NCBI RefSeq assembly: GCF_000738435.1
Contig: NZ_CP003984.1
Location: 62,001 to 126,000, forward strand
From: Planktomarina temperata RCA23
Lineage (GTDB): Bacteria; Pseudomonadota; Alphaproteobacteria; Rhodobacterales; Rhodobacteraceae
Direction: 5' to 3'
Length of the DNA stretch: 64,000 bases
Below the pieces are notes generated by a model. It saw only the letters and a program-made list of their open reading frames with translations. It searched no databases and was not told the origin of the DNA. Numbering within the stretch: the stretch's first letter is position 1; each line of letters opens with the position of its first letter. Position numbers and translations under genes: made by a program. Positions 47,753 through 57,550 of this stretch are shown here, piece after piece.

Positions 47753-50548
47753 ATGGCATTCGGTAAAGGACATCACCTGCATCTGATCGACGGGTCAGCC
47801 TTCATCTTTCGCGCCTATCACGCTTTGCCGCCGCTGACGCGCAAATCAGATGGTTTGCCGGTGGGCGCTGTGGCCGGGTTTTGCAACATGTTGCAACGAT
47901 ATGTGGAAAACAATACTGGCCCCGATGCTCCCACCCATGTTGCGGTGATCTTTGATCACTCTGGCAAGACATTTCGCAATGATATGTATGATCTGTACAA
48001 GGCGAACCGTTCCGCCACGCCGGAAGATTTGATCCCACAATTCCCACTCACCCGCGCGGCAACCCGGGCTTTTAATGTGGCATGTAAAGAGGTCGAAGGG
48101 TTTGAGGCGGATGACATCATCGCAACATTGGCCTGCCGCGCGCGCGACGCTGGGGGCGCGTGCACCATCATCAGCTCTGACAAGGACTTGATGCAGCTGG
48201 TGGGCGGCGGTGTTGTGATGCTGGATGCCATGAAAAACAAAGTGATTGACCGAGACGGTGTTGTTGAGAAATTTGGTGTTGCCCCTGAGCGCGTGGTTGA
48301 TGTGCAGGCATTGGCAGGGGACAGCGTTGACAATGTGCCCGGTGCACCCGGCATTGGCATTAAGACTGCGGCCTTGCTGATCAACGAATATGGCTCTCTG
48401 GAAGAGCTTTTGGATCGCGCAGGAGGGATCAAACAGCCCAAGCGCCGCGAAAGCTTGATGGACAACCGGGCGCAGATCGAACTGTCCAAACAGCTGGTTC
48501 AGCTGGAGTGCAATATGGAGCTGGATTTCTCCATTGAGGATTTGGAGGTGCGCGATCCCGATCCTCAAGAGCTTTTGGATTTTGTGGCACAAATGGAATT
48601 TCGCACCTTGAGCAAAAGGCTGGCGGATAAACTGGGCGTTCAAGCCCCGGTTATTGCCGAGCCCGAGGTGCAGCAGGCCGTGATTGAGGCCCCCGCGGCG
48701 GCGGCTTTTGACACCAGTAAATATGAGACCATCCGAGATGCGGCGGCTCTGCAAACTTGGATTGATCGGATTTATGCCCGCGGTTATGTGGCCGTGGATA
48801 CGGAAACAACCGGTTTGAATGAAATGCGCGCCGATTTGGTGGGTGTCTCCTTATGCGTCCAAGCCGGTGAGGCGGCCTATTTGCCGCTCGCGCATCGCGC
48901 AGGGCAGTCTGATGATCTCTTCGGCACTGATGCTTTGGCGGAGGGCCAGATGGATCTCGATACCGCTCTGGCCATGCTCAAGCCGATGCTGGAAGATTCC
49001 ACCATTCTGAAAATTGGTCAGAACATGAAATATGACGCCAAGATTTTGGCGCGGGTCGGCATCCAAGTGGCGCCGATCGATGACACAATGTTGATGAGCT
49101 ACGCGCAAAATGGCGGCTTGCACAATCATGGGATGGACCTTTTGAGCGAGCGTTATCTCGATCATGCGCCCATCTCGATCAAAACACTGCTGGGCAGTGG
49201 GAAATCCGCAATCACCTTTGACCGCGTTCCCATTGATGAGGCCAGCCTTTATGCGGCAGAAGATGCCGATATCACTCTGCGCCTTTGGCAGTATCTCAAA
49301 CCGCGCTTGCATCTTAATCGGGTGACAGCGGTCTATGAAAGCCTGGAACGCCCCCTCGTGCCGGTATTGGCAGATATGGAAATGCACGGGATCAAAGTAG
49401 ACCGAGATGTCTTGAGCCGCATGTCGAATGGTTTCGCGCAGAAGATGGCGGGGCTGGAGGCTGAAATCCACGAGATGGCCGGGCGCAGCTTTAATGTGGG
49501 ATCCCCCAAACAGCTTGGTGAAGTGCTCTTTGATGAAATGGCGCTTCCCGGTGGTAAGAAGGGCAAAACGGGCGCCTACGCCACTGGGGTTGATGTTTTG
49601 GAAGATCTGGCGACGGAGCATGAATTGCCCGGGCGGGTTTTAGACTGGCGTCAATTGAGCAAATTGAAATCCACTTATACCGACGCGCTGCAGGACCATA
49701 TTCATCCCGATACTGGCCGCGTGCACACGTCCTATTCCATCGCCGGCGCGAGCACCGGGCGTTTGGCCTCAACTGATCCCAACTTGCAAAATATCCCCAT
49801 CCGGACGGAAGAGGGCCGCAAAATTCGGGAGGCTTTTGTAGCGGAGACCGGCAAAACCTTAGTGGCTTTGGATTATTCACAAATCGAGCTGCGCATTCTC
49901 GCCCATATTGCCGATATTCCAACTCTGAAACAGGCCTTTGCCGACGGCATTGATATTCACGCGCTGACCGCAAGTCAGATGTTTGATGTGCCGCTCGATC
50001 AAATGACCTCTGAGGTGCGCCGCAAGGCAAAAGCCATTAACTTTGGGGTGATTTATGGCATTTCTGGCTTTGGGCTTGCGCGCAATCTGCGCATTCCGCG
50101 GGCGGAGGCCCAGGCGTTCATCGACACATATTTTGAGCGCTTCCCGGGCATTCGCACCTATATGGATGATACGGTGGCTTTCGCCAAAGAACATGGCTAT
50201 GTGCAAACGCTGTTTGGACGCCGCATTCACACGCCTGACATTGGGGCGAAAGGCCCGCATGCAGGTTTTGCCAAACGCGCTGCAATCAATGCGCCGATCC
50301 AAGGCACCGCAGCAGATGTGATCCGCCGCGCGATGGTCCGCATGCCCGAAGCGATTGCGCATTTACCGGCCAAAATGTTGTTGCAAGTGCACGATGAATT
50401 GCTGTTTGAAGTTGAGGACGGTGCGGTCGAGGCCCTTACCCAAGTTGCCAAACAGGTGATGGAACGGGCCAGCTTGCCAGTGGTCAAGCTGGATGTGCCG
50501 TTGATTGTGGAGGCCGGATCTGGGCCAAATTGGGCGGTCGCGCATTAG
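47753..50548 (+). CDS. polA: DNA polymerase I
   Basis: A full-length 931-residue Pol I. The 5'-3' exonuclease domain covers about 1-295 (LIDGSAFIFRAYHALPPLTR, FEADDIIATLACRA, DSVDNVPGAPGIGIKTA). The 3'-5' proofreading domain keeps its acidic motif VAVDTETTGLNE near 345. The polymerase domain has DPNLQNIPIRTEEGRKIREA, the catalytic DYSQIELRILAHI, RRKAKAINFGVIYG and LLQVHDELLFEVED. It fills Okazaki gaps and repair patches. The following PLP gene starts 26 bases downstream. Confidence 0.98.
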   Translation: MAFGKGHHLHLIDGSAFIFRAYHALPPLTRKSDGLPVGAVAGFCNMLQRYVENNTGPDAPTHVAVIFDHSGKTFRNDMYDLYKANRSATPEDLIPQFPLTRAATRAFNVACKEVEGFEADDIIATLACRARDAGGACTIISSDKDLMQLVGGGVVMLDAMKNKVIDRDGVVEKFGVAPERVVDVQALAGDSVDNVPGAPGIGIKTAALLINEYGSLEELLDRAGGIKQPKRRESLMDNRAQIELSKQLVQLECNMELDFSIEDLEVRDPDPQELLDFVAQMEFRTLSKRLADKLGVQAPVIAEPEVQQAVIEAPAAAAFDTSKYETIRDAAALQTWIDRIYARGYVAVDTETTGLNEMRADLVGVSLCVQAGEAAYLPLAHRAGQSDDLFGTDALAEGQMDLDTALAMLKPMLEDSTILKIGQNMKYDAKILARVGIQVAPIDDTMLMSYAQNGGLHNHGMDLLSERYLDHAPISIKTLLGSGKSAITFDRVPIDEASLYAAEDADITLRLWQYLKPRLHLNRVTAVYESLERPLVPVLADMEMHGIKVDRDVLSRMSNGFAQKMAGLEAEIHEMAGRSFNVGSPKQLGEVLFDEMALPGGKKGKTGAYATGVDVLEDLATEHELPGRVLDWRQLSKLKSTYTDALQDHIHPDTGRVHTSYSIAGASTGRLASTDPNLQNIPIRTEEGRKIREAFVAETGKTLVALDYSQIELRILAHIADIPTLKQAFADGIDIHALTASQMFDVPLDQMTSEVRRKAKAINFGVIYGISGFGLARNLRIPRAEAQAFIDTYFERFPGIRTYMDDTVAFAKEHGYVQTLFGRRIHTPDIGAKGPHAGFAKRAAINAPIQGTAADVIRRAMVRMPEAIAHLPAKMLLQVHDELLFEVEDGAVEALTQVAKQVMERASLPVVKLDVPLIVEAGSGPNWAVAH

Positions 50549-50574
50549 AGTCTGAGGCGAAAGAGGGGACATCC

Positions 50575-51720
50575 ATGGCGAAACGTGGCCTATCAGTGGC
50601 GACTATTGCGGCGCAGGCGGGCGGATATATTGACGCGGCCAGCGGCGGGGTTGTACCGCCCATTCAGCCCAGTACGACCTTCGCACGGGACCGTAGCTAC
50701 CAGCCGCATCCCACGGGCAATATTTATGCCCGTGATGACAATGATGTGGGCCGCATCGCCGAAGCTCTTTTGGCGCAACTGGACAACGCTGAGACCGCAC
50801 TCTTATTTCCCAATGGCATGGCGGCGATTGCAGCGGTGTTTCGAGTTTTGCCGGGCGGGGCGACGGTCTTGGTGCAGTCACAGATCTATTGGGGCACAAC
50901 GAAGTGGTTGCGGGAGTTTTGTGCCCGCCGGTCCGTGACCCTGATCGAGGCGGATTTGAGCGATATTGGGCAGGCGCAAAGCCTCTGCGCCCACCACCAG
51001 CCGGATTTGGTCTTTATTGAGACACCTTCAAACCCGTGGCTGCGGACAACGGATATCGCGCTTGTGGCAGAGGCCACCCATGCGGCAGGCGGGCGACTGG
51101 TGGTTGATGCCACGGCCGCAACCCCAATTTTGACCCGCGCCTTGGATTTTGGGGCCGATATTGTCATGCATTCGGCGACCAAAGGAATCAATGGCCATTC
51201 GGATGTCTTGGCTGGGGTCTTGGCGACCAATGCGCCGGCCGACTCGCATTGGCAAGCGATCGCCATAGATCGCCATGACGCCGGCGCGGTGATCGGCAGT
51301 TTTGAGGCTTGGCTGCTCATTCGCTCAATTCGCACCCTGCCTTTGCGCGTGGAGCGTATGTCGCAAAATGCGCAGGCTGTGGCAGAATTCTTGCAAAGTC
51401 ACGACGCGGTGGCGCAAGTGTTTTATCCCGGCCTGCCTGATTTCGACGGGCATAGTGTGGCCAAGCGGCAAATGGTAGGTGGGTTTGGCTCGCTCTTGTC
51501 CTTTTGCGTGAAGGGCGGGGCGGTGGAGGCCCTGAGGGTGGCCGGTCAATTGAATTTGTTTCACCGAGCCACCTCGTTGGGCGGGGTGGAAAGCCTGGTG
51601 GAACATCGCCACACGATTGAGCCTCATACCGGCATTCCTGAGTCTCTTCTGCGCCTGTCGATTGGCATTGAGGATGTGCAGGATCTATGCGCTGATTTGG
51701 AACAGGCGTTAACGTGCTGA
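50575..51720 (+). CDS. Cys/Met-metabolism PLP-dependent enzyme (cystathionine synthase/lyase type)
   Basis: A 381-residue fold-type I enzyme: YARDDNDVGRIAEALLAQLD, FPNGMAAIAAVF, FIETPSNPWLRTTDI, and the PLP Lys in VMHSATKGINGHSDVLAGVL. The C-terminus has SLGGVESLVEHRHTI. The family includes cystathionine gamma-synthase, beta-lyase and O-acyl-homoserine sulfhydrylase; the exact reaction is not separable here. The link to homocysteine methylation at 9.6 kb is only thematic. Its end overlaps the next gene by seven bases. Confidence 0.9.
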   Translation: MAKRGLSVATIAAQAGGYIDAASGGVVPPIQPSTTFARDRSYQPHPTGNIYARDDNDVGRIAEALLAQLDNAETALLFPNGMAAIAAVFRVLPGGATVLVQSQIYWGTTKWLREFCARRSVTLIEADLSDIGQAQSLCAHHQPDLVFIETPSNPWLRTTDIALVAEATHAAGGRLVVDATAATPILTRALDFGADIVMHSATKGINGHSDVLAGVLATNAPADSHWQAIAIDRHDAGAVIGSFEAWLLIRSIRTLPLRVERMSQNAQAVAEFLQSHDAVAQVFYPGLPDFDGHSVAKRQMVGGFGSLLSFCVKGGAVEALRVAGQLNLFHRATSLGGVESLVEHRHTIEPHTGIPESLLRLSIGIEDVQDLCADLEQALTC

Positions 51721-52265
51721 TCCTGTTCCACAAGCCGTTCAATGTCCTGTCCCAATTCACAGATCAAAGCCTTGCGGCCAGCGGGCGCGAGACCCTATCG
51801 CGCTATATTCCCGTTCCGCATGTCTACCCGGCCGGTCGGCTGGATCGGGACAGTGAGGGGCTGTTGCTCTTAACTGATGATGGCAAATTGCAGGCCCGGA
51901 TTGCCGATCCGAAACATAAAATGGCAAAAACCTATTGGGTCCAGGTCGAAGGCGCCCCGCAAGAGAGCGCCTTGCAAAGCCTGCGCCGCGGGGTGCAGTT
52001 GAAAGACGGTGTCACCCAACCGGCCAAAGCGCGGCTGATGGACGAACCGGAGGGCCTCTGGCCACGTAACCCGCCGATCCGGGTGCGCAAGTCGGTGCCG
52101 GACAGCTGGATCGAGGTGACCATTCGCGAAGGCAAAAATCGCCAAATACGCCGCATGACCGCAGCCATAGGCCACCCCTGCCTACGCCTCATCCGAGCGC
52201 AAATCGGTGAGTGGCATTTAGGAGATCTTAAGCCGGGTGAGTATAAGCACTTGATGCAATTCTAG
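51714..52265 (+). CDS. Ribosomal large-subunit pseudouridine synthase (RsuA/RluE type)
   Basis: A 183-residue enzyme lacking the N-terminal S4 domain, as in RluE: ILFHKPFNVLSQFTD, the catalytic Asp in YPAGRLDRDSEGLLLLTDDG, and the C-terminal REGKNRQIRRMTAAIGHPCL. RluE makes pseudouridine 2457 in 23S rRNA. The start is GTG 51714 within the end of the PLP gene. It is convergent with the DUF1285 gene. Confidence 0.92.
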   Translation: MLILFHKPFNVLSQFTDQSLAASGRETLSRYIPVPHVYPAGRLDRDSEGLLLLTDDGKLQARIADPKHKMAKTYWVQVEGAPQESALQSLRRGVQLKDGVTQPAKARLMDEPEGLWPRNPPIRVRKSVPDSWIEVTIREGKNRQIRRMTAAIGHPCLRLIRAQIGEWHLGDLKPGEYKHLMQF

Positions 52266-52285
52266 AGCCGTATTCTTATTTTCCG

Positions 52286-52879
52286 TCAAATAGTCAGCTC
52301 TTTCGACGGGATCACAGGGAAGAATGTGGATTGGGAGCGCAGGCCGAACCAGCTTTCACCCTTCCATATCTCATGCAGGCCCAGGTCGACCAAGCGGTAG
52401 AAGCTTTTGCGATCAATGAGGGCTTCCAGATTGCTGCGCACCAGAACATAGGGCGACGGCTCGCCGGTTTCGGGGTCGCGCTCCACACGGATTGGGTGGT
52501 CAGGGCCGGCGATCATTGTGTCGCCGACCTGCGTGGTGAAATGCAAATCGCCGTCGCGATGATCCACATCCACCGCCACAAAGGGGGCGTCATCCACTTG
52601 GATTCCGACTTTTTCAACTGGGGTCACGAGGTAATATTTCCCCGCCTCTTTTTTCAAGATTGACGAAAACAATTTCACAAGCGCTGGTCGGCCAATGGGG
52701 GTGCCAAGGTAGAACCAGGTGCCATCCCGTGCAATTCTGATGTCCAGATCGCCGCAGAACGGTGGGTTCCATAGGTGAACTGGCGGCAAGCCTTTGCCAC
52801 GGGTTGCGGCTGAGACACTGGCGGCGATGTTTTCTGCCGATGGGGTCACGATATTTTGTCCGCTCATATCAGTTGTCAT
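52286..52879 (-). CDS. DUF1285 domain protein
   Basis: A 197-residue soluble protein matching DUF1285 along most of its length: PPVHLWNPPFCGDLDIRIAR, DGTWFYLGTPIGRPALVKLF, YYLVTPVEKVGIQVDDAPFV and the ending FFPV. The family is common in proteobacteria and its function is not known; the fold is beta-rich. It is divergent from the MoxR gene across 59 bases. Confidence 0.88.
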   Translation of the reverse strand: MTTDMSGQNIVTPSAENIAASVSAATRGKGLPPVHLWNPPFCGDLDIRIARDGTWFYLGTPIGRPALVKLFSSILKKEAGKYYLVTPVEKVGIQVDDAPFVAVDVDHRDGDLHFTTQVGDTMIAGPDHPIRVERDPETGEPSPYVLVRSNLEALIDRKSFYRLVDLGLHEIWKGESWFGLRSQSTFFPVIPSKELTI

Positions 52880-52938
52880 CTCTTTTTCTTAAGGTAGGCT
52901 AGATATATACCACATAGAAATTATTGCGAGGCAATCTT

Positions 52939-53946
52939 ATGACCAAAGCTGATACGCTGGCGCCACAAATTGAAGACCTAGGCCACCGTTTGGCAGAGGC
53001 CCGCGAGATGATCCGCGGGGTGTTCATTGGACAGGAGCGGGTGGTGGATTTGGTGCTCATCACCTTGTTATGTGGCGGGCATGGGGTCTTGGTTGGCCTG
53101 CCGGGGGTTGGAAAAACCCGGCTGGTTGAGGCGCTGTCCACTGTCATGGGGTTGCGCGGCAATCGGGTGCAATTCACCCCAGATTTGATGCCCGCTGATA
53201 TCTTGGGTTCCGAGGTTCTGGAGACCGCATCCGATGGCGCGCGGCAATTTCGCTTTATCGAAGGGCCCGTATTTTGCCAATTGTTGATGGCTGATGAAAT
53301 TAACCGCGCCAGTCCACGGACGCAATCGGCGCTGCTTCAAGCTATGCAGGAAAAATCTGTTACTGTCGCGGGGCGCGACCGGCCGCTTGGGGTTCCCTTT
53401 CATGTGCTGGCGACGCAAAATCCGATTGAACAGGAGGGCACCTATCCTTTGCCAGAGGCGCAACTCGATCGGTTTTTGCTCGAGATCCAAGTGCCCTATC
53501 CGGATCGGGCCACGGAACGAGATATTCTTTTGGCGACCACCGGCGCGAAGGAGGCGGAGGTCTCTGCGGTCTTTGACCCCGATCAGCTGCTGGCGGCGCA
53601 GGCTTTGATTCGCCGCATGCCTGTGGGCGAGGCGATTGTGGAGCTTATTTTGGATCTGGTGCGGGCGTTCCGGCCGGAAGACCCAACAGCGCCGGAGCGG
53701 GTTCGCGAGAATATGCGCTGGGGCCCGGGGCCACGTGCGGCGCAGGCCTTGATGCTGGCCGTGCGCGCGCGCGCTTTGTTGCGTGGGGCCTATGCACCCT
53801 CGGCTCAGGACGTCGCGGATCTGGCGCCTGCGGTGCTCAACCACCGTATGGCATTGGCATTTGGCGCTCGAGCACGCGGCATCACTCAGCTTGAGCTGAT
53901 TGGCGATGTCACGCAGATGATCTTAGACAAAAAGGCGGCGTCTTGA
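52939..53946 (+). CDS. MoxR-family AAA+ ATPase
   Basis: A 335-residue MoxR ATPase: Walker A VGLPGVGKTRLVEAL near residue 55, QFTPDLMPADILGSEVL, Walker B LLMADEINRASPRTQSALLQ, and the sensor segment VLATQNPIEQEGTYPLPEAQ. MoxR ATPases act as chaperones that activate partner enzymes or complexes, with DUF58 and VWA-type membrane proteins encoded next to them, as here. ATG 52939 with GAGG ahead is preferred. It overlaps the DUF58 gene by four bases. Confidence 0.95.
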   Translation: MTKADTLAPQIEDLGHRLAEAREMIRGVFIGQERVVDLVLITLLCGGHGVLVGLPGVGKTRLVEALSTVMGLRGNRVQFTPDLMPADILGSEVLETASDGARQFRFIEGPVFCQLLMADEINRASPRTQSALLQAMQEKSVTVAGRDRPLGVPFHVLATQNPIEQEGTYPLPEAQLDRFLLEIQVPYPDRATERDILLATTGAKEAEVSAVFDPDQLLAAQALIRRMPVGEAIVELILDLVRAFRPEDPTAPERVRENMRWGPGPRAAQALMLAVRARALLRGAYAPSAQDVADLAPAVLNHRMALAFGARARGITQLELIGDVTQMILDKKAAS

Positions 53947-54806
53947 ATTCAAACCCGCCCTTAAACGCGGCCTTTGAGCTGGCGTCTGACTGGCCACAGC
54001 TTTTGGCAGAGGCGCAACAGCTTGCTCAGAGTTTTTCACTGGGCGGGCACGGGCGGCGGCGCGCTGGGCCGGGGGATGTCTTTTGGCAGTTCCGCCCGGC
54101 ACAGGCAGGCGATGCTTTGCGCGCGATTGACTGGCGGCGGTCTGCGCGCGCAGATGAGCAATTTGTGCGCGAAAATGAATGGCAGGCGGCGCAAGCGGTG
54201 CAGTTTTGGATTGATAATTCCGCTGCGATGCAATTTTCCAGTCAGGGAGAGAGTAAGCAGCATCGGGCGGCGATGATCGCTCTGGCGCTTGCTATTCTCC
54301 TCAACCAGGCCGGTGAGCGCATAGGCACCAGCGATGGCGGATTGCCGCCGCAAACGGGCCGGGCGCAGATTTCTGCTTTGGCACAGGCTTTGGCGCGCCA
54401 AGCGTCGCATGATTTTGGTGCACCACAAATTGAGGGTCTGACGGCGAACAGTTTGGCGGTGTTTGCCTCTGATTTTTTCGGGGACTTGGCCGCGCTGCGC
54501 GACATGGTGACACGGGCCGCAGGTCAGCACGTGAAAGGTGTATTGCTGATGGTCTTGGATCCTCAGGAGCTTCACTTTCCTTTTCAAGGCCGCACCCTTT
54601 TTGAAAGCATGGCCGGCAGTTTGCGCCATGAAAGTCAAAAGGCGGATGATCTTCGGCAGCCTTATTTTGAGGCTTTGAAAGAGCGCAAGGCGCAGGTGGC
54701 AAATTTGGCGCAGAGTTTGGGCTGGCAATTTTTCATGCACAGTACAGATCAACCCGCAACCGGCGCCCTATTGGATCTTTATCACGCTTTGGAATACCGC
54801 CGATGA
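53943..54806 (+). CDS. DUF58 domain protein
   Basis: A 287-residue protein with the DUF58 signature: HGRRRAGPGDVFWQFRPAQA, GDALRAIDWRRSARADEQFV and REnEWQAAQAVQFWIDN, then a VWA-like fold. DUF58 proteins are the standard partners of MoxR ATPases. It seems to start at TTG 53943 inside the MoxR stop (no earlier ATG). The stop overlaps the next gene's ATG, so the three are translated together. Confidence 0.92.
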   Translation: MNSNPPLNAAFELASDWPQLLAEAQQLAQSFSLGGHGRRRAGPGDVFWQFRPAQAGDALRAIDWRRSARADEQFVRENEWQAAQAVQFWIDNSAAMQFSSQGESKQHRAAMIALALAILLNQAGERIGTSDGGLPPQTGRAQISALAQALARQASHDFGAPQIEGLTANSLAVFASDFFGDLAALRDMVTRAAGQHVKGVLLMVLDPQELHFPFQGRTLFESMAGSLRHESQKADDLRQPYFEALKERKAQVANLAQSLGWQFFMHSTDQPATGALLDLYHALEYRR

Positions 54807-57550
54807 CGTTCTTTTCCATGATTGGTTTTACCGCGCCTTGGTTGCTTGTGGGGCTTTTTGCTTTGCCGCTGTTGTGGATCTTGCTGCGGGCTGTGCCACC
54901 CGCTCCGATCCGACGGGTTTTTCCTGGCGTGGCCCTGCTTTTGGGGTTGAACGATGAGACCGTGCAAGCGGACAGGACCCCGTGCTGGCTTTTGCTGTTG
55001 CGGGCCTTGGTGATGGCCTGTTTGATTATTGGTCTGGCCGGTCCGATTGTGAACCCGGCGCCCAAGGGGCAAAATTTGTCAAAGCTGCTTGTGGTCCTGG
55101 AGGGCAGTTGGGCAGATGCCAGCGATTGGGAGGCGCAGCAACTTGCGGCTCTGGAGGTGGTGCAACAGTCGGGCAACCAAGGGCGCCCCGTGGCATTTTT
55201 GCAGCTCACGGCGCCACAAAAAGATCTGGTGTTTTCTGCAGCCTCCGAAGCCGCCCGCGCTATTAAGGCCGCTGAGCCGAACGCCTGGTTGCCGAAGCGC
55301 AACTGGCAAGGCCAGTTTGACTCTTTGGGAGATTTTGACACGCATTGGCTGGCCTCACCGCTCGATTGGCCTGGCCGAGACCGATTGGTCCGCGATTTAC
55401 TGCGCCACGGATCCGTCGAGGTCGCCATGAGCCGCAGCAGCCCCGTAGGTCTCTTGCCGGTGCGGGCTGCGGCACAGGGGATTGAGATTTCGGCAGTGCG
55501 GATGACAGCCGGACAGGCACAGGGGGTTGTGGTTGATATCTTGGGGTTGGACCCCTCTGGCGTGGAGCGCCGATTGCAAAGTGCTGAGATGGGCTTTTCT
55601 GCGCAGGATTTGCGTGCAACCACCACAATGGATTTGCCACTGGAGATGCGCAACCGAATTTCGCGGCTTGTGGTGGCCGGGCATAAATCAGCAGCGGCGG
55701 TGCGATTAACAGATGATCGCATTCAACGCCCAGAAATTGCTATTCTCACGGGGGAGACTTCTGACCGCGAAGGCCTGATCCTTTTTGCACCAGATCACTA
55801 TCTGACCCAGGCGCTATCGCCCGTTGCGGATTTGATTGATGGGACATTGGATGATGTGCTCTTGGCCAACCCGGATGCGATTATTCTAGCCGATGTCGCC
55901 AAGGTTGCCTCAAAAGAGGCCCTGGCCGATTGGGTGGCGGAGGGGGGCACCTTGCTGCGCTTTGCGGGGCCGCGTTTGGCAGCGGCACAATTTGAGGCGC
56001 AAACGCGTGATCCGCTTTTGCCGGTGAAGCTGCGGGCGGGTGGGCGCACGGTCGGTGGGGCTATGTCTTGGGGCGCGCCGAAAACTTTGCAGAGCTTTGA
56101 GATTGATACGCCATTTTATGGCTTGCCGGTTCCCGATGAGGTCACCGTTACCGCACAGGTTTTGGCGGAACCTGGACCGGATTTGGCATCCCATGTGATC
56201 GCGCGCCTGAGCGATGGCACCCCCTTGGTGACCCGCAGACAGCTTGGGCAAGGGCAGGTCGTTCTGTTTCATGTGACCGCCAATACAGAATGGTCAAACC
56301 TGCCGATTTCAGGGCTCTTTGTATCCATGTTAGAGCGTCTGTCTGTCATCGGAAGTGCTGCGAATTTCGAACCGGAGTCTTTAGCTGGCAGTACATGGCA
56401 ATTGGTACAGCAGATGGATGGTGCCGGGGAGTTGAGGCGGGTGGGTGATCGTGCCGGAATTGCGGGCGCTGAATTGGCACAGGCCGCGATTTCTGCGCAG
56501 ACTCCCGCGGGCCTCTACCAAGGGCAAGATCGCCGTTGGGCGCGCAATATCCTTTCTGACGATAGCCAATTAACCCCTGCGCGCTGGCCGGATGAGGTGC
56601 GGCTGTTAGGGCAAGATCAAGCGCGCTCGCATCGTCTGGGCGCTTGGTTTTTGGCGCTGGCTTTGTGTTTGCTGACCGCAGATGTTGTGGCCTCGCTTTG
56701 GCTTTCGGGCCGGCTGCGGGGTGGCGTCTTGGCGGCTGTTACAGGAGCCCTCCTGACAAGCATTTCCCCTGAGAACGCATTGGCGCAAATGTCGCAGGAC
56801 CGCGCCATAGCAGCCAGTCGCGCGGTGGTTTTGGCCTATGTTGAAACCCAGGACGCGCGGCAGGATGAGATTTCCCGCGCCGGTTTGCTTGGGCTGTCAC
56901 AGGCGCTTTTTCAACGCACCTCTATTGAACCAGCCCCGCCAATGGGGCTGTCTTTGGCCCGTGATGAATTGTCGTTCTTCCCCTTTCTCTACTGGCCGAT
57001 CACCTTGGGGCAACAGGCTTTGTCCTTTGAGGAGCTGAGCAAATTGAATCGCTACCTCAAAGGCGGCGGGATGATCCTATTCGACACAAGGGATGGTGAC
57101 ATTGCGCGGGTTGGCCAGACGACCAAGGAAGGCCGTGTATTGCAACAACTGGCCTCTGGGCTGAACCTGCCGCCCTTGGCGCCGATCGCGCTGGATCATG
57201 TGCTGACGCGCAGTTTCTATCTGCTGCAAGATTTCCCAGGCCGGTATCCGCGTGGGGGAATTTGGGTGGAAGCCCCACAAAATTCCGGCGTGCAGGTGGA
57301 AGGCATGCCCTTTCGCAATCTCAATGACGGGGTCACCCCGGTCGTGATTGGCGGCAATGATTGGGCGGCGGCTTGGGCCGTGGATGAGGCCGGGGAGCCT
57401 CTCCTGCCCGTGGGGCGCGGCATGGCTGGAGAGCGGCAGCGGGAGATTGCCCTACGGTTTGGAGTCAACCTGATCATGCATGTTTTGACCGGCAACTATA
57501 AATCCGATCAGGTGCATGTCCCTGAACTTCTCAAGAGGTTGGGCGAATGA
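54803..57550 (+). CDS. BatA-type membrane protein with DUF4159 domain
   Basis: A 915-residue protein. The N-terminus has two membrane helices flanking the Aerotolerance/BatA segment (PWLLVGLFALPLLWILLRAV, APIRRVFPGVALLLGL), followed by a large extracytoplasmic region, then a further helix near 610-630. The C-terminal 210 residues match DUF4159 (LARDELSFFPFLYWPITLGQ, LNRYLKGGGMILFDTRDGDI, GGIWVEAP). Such proteins act in the envelope with MoxR/DUF58 partners; the process is unknown. It overlaps both neighbours by four bases. Confidence 0.88.
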   Translation: MTFFSMIGFTAPWLLVGLFALPLLWILLRAVPPAPIRRVFPGVALLLGLNDETVQADRTPCWLLLLRALVMACLIIGLAGPIVNPAPKGQNLSKLLVVLEGSWADASDWEAQQLAALEVVQQSGNQGRPVAFLQLTAPQKDLVFSAASEAARAIKAAEPNAWLPKRNWQGQFDSLGDFDTHWLASPLDWPGRDRLVRDLLRHGSVEVAMSRSSPVGLLPVRAAAQGIEISAVRMTAGQAQGVVVDILGLDPSGVERRLQSAEMGFSAQDLRATTTMDLPLEMRNRISRLVVAGHKSAAAVRLTDDRIQRPEIAILTGETSDREGLILFAPDHYLTQALSPVADLIDGTLDDVLLANPDAIILADVAKVASKEALADWVAEGGTLLRFAGPRLAAAQFEAQTRDPLLPVKLRAGGRTVGGAMSWGAPKTLQSFEIDTPFYGLPVPDEVTVTAQVLAEPGPDLASHVIARLSDGTPLVTRRQLGQGQVVLFHVTANTEWSNLPISGLFVSMLERLSVIGSAANFEPESLAGSTWQLVQQMDGAGELRRVGDRAGIAGAELAQAAISAQTPAGLYQGQDRRWARNILSDDSQLTPARWPDEVRLLGQDQARSHRLGAWFLALALCLLTADVVASLWLSGRLRGGVLAAVTGALLTSISPENALAQMSQDRAIAASRAVVLAYVETQDARQDEISRAGLLGLSQALFQRTSIEPAPPMGLSLARDELSFFPFLYWPITLGQQALSFEELSKLNRYLKGGGMILFDTRDGDIARVGQTTKEGRVLQQLASGLNLPPLAPIALDHVLTRSFYLLQDFPGRYPRGGIWVEAPQNSGVQVEGMPFRNLNDGVTPVVIGGNDWAAAWAVDEAGEPLLPVGRGMAGERQREIALRFGVNLIMHVLTGNYKSDQVHVPELLKRLGE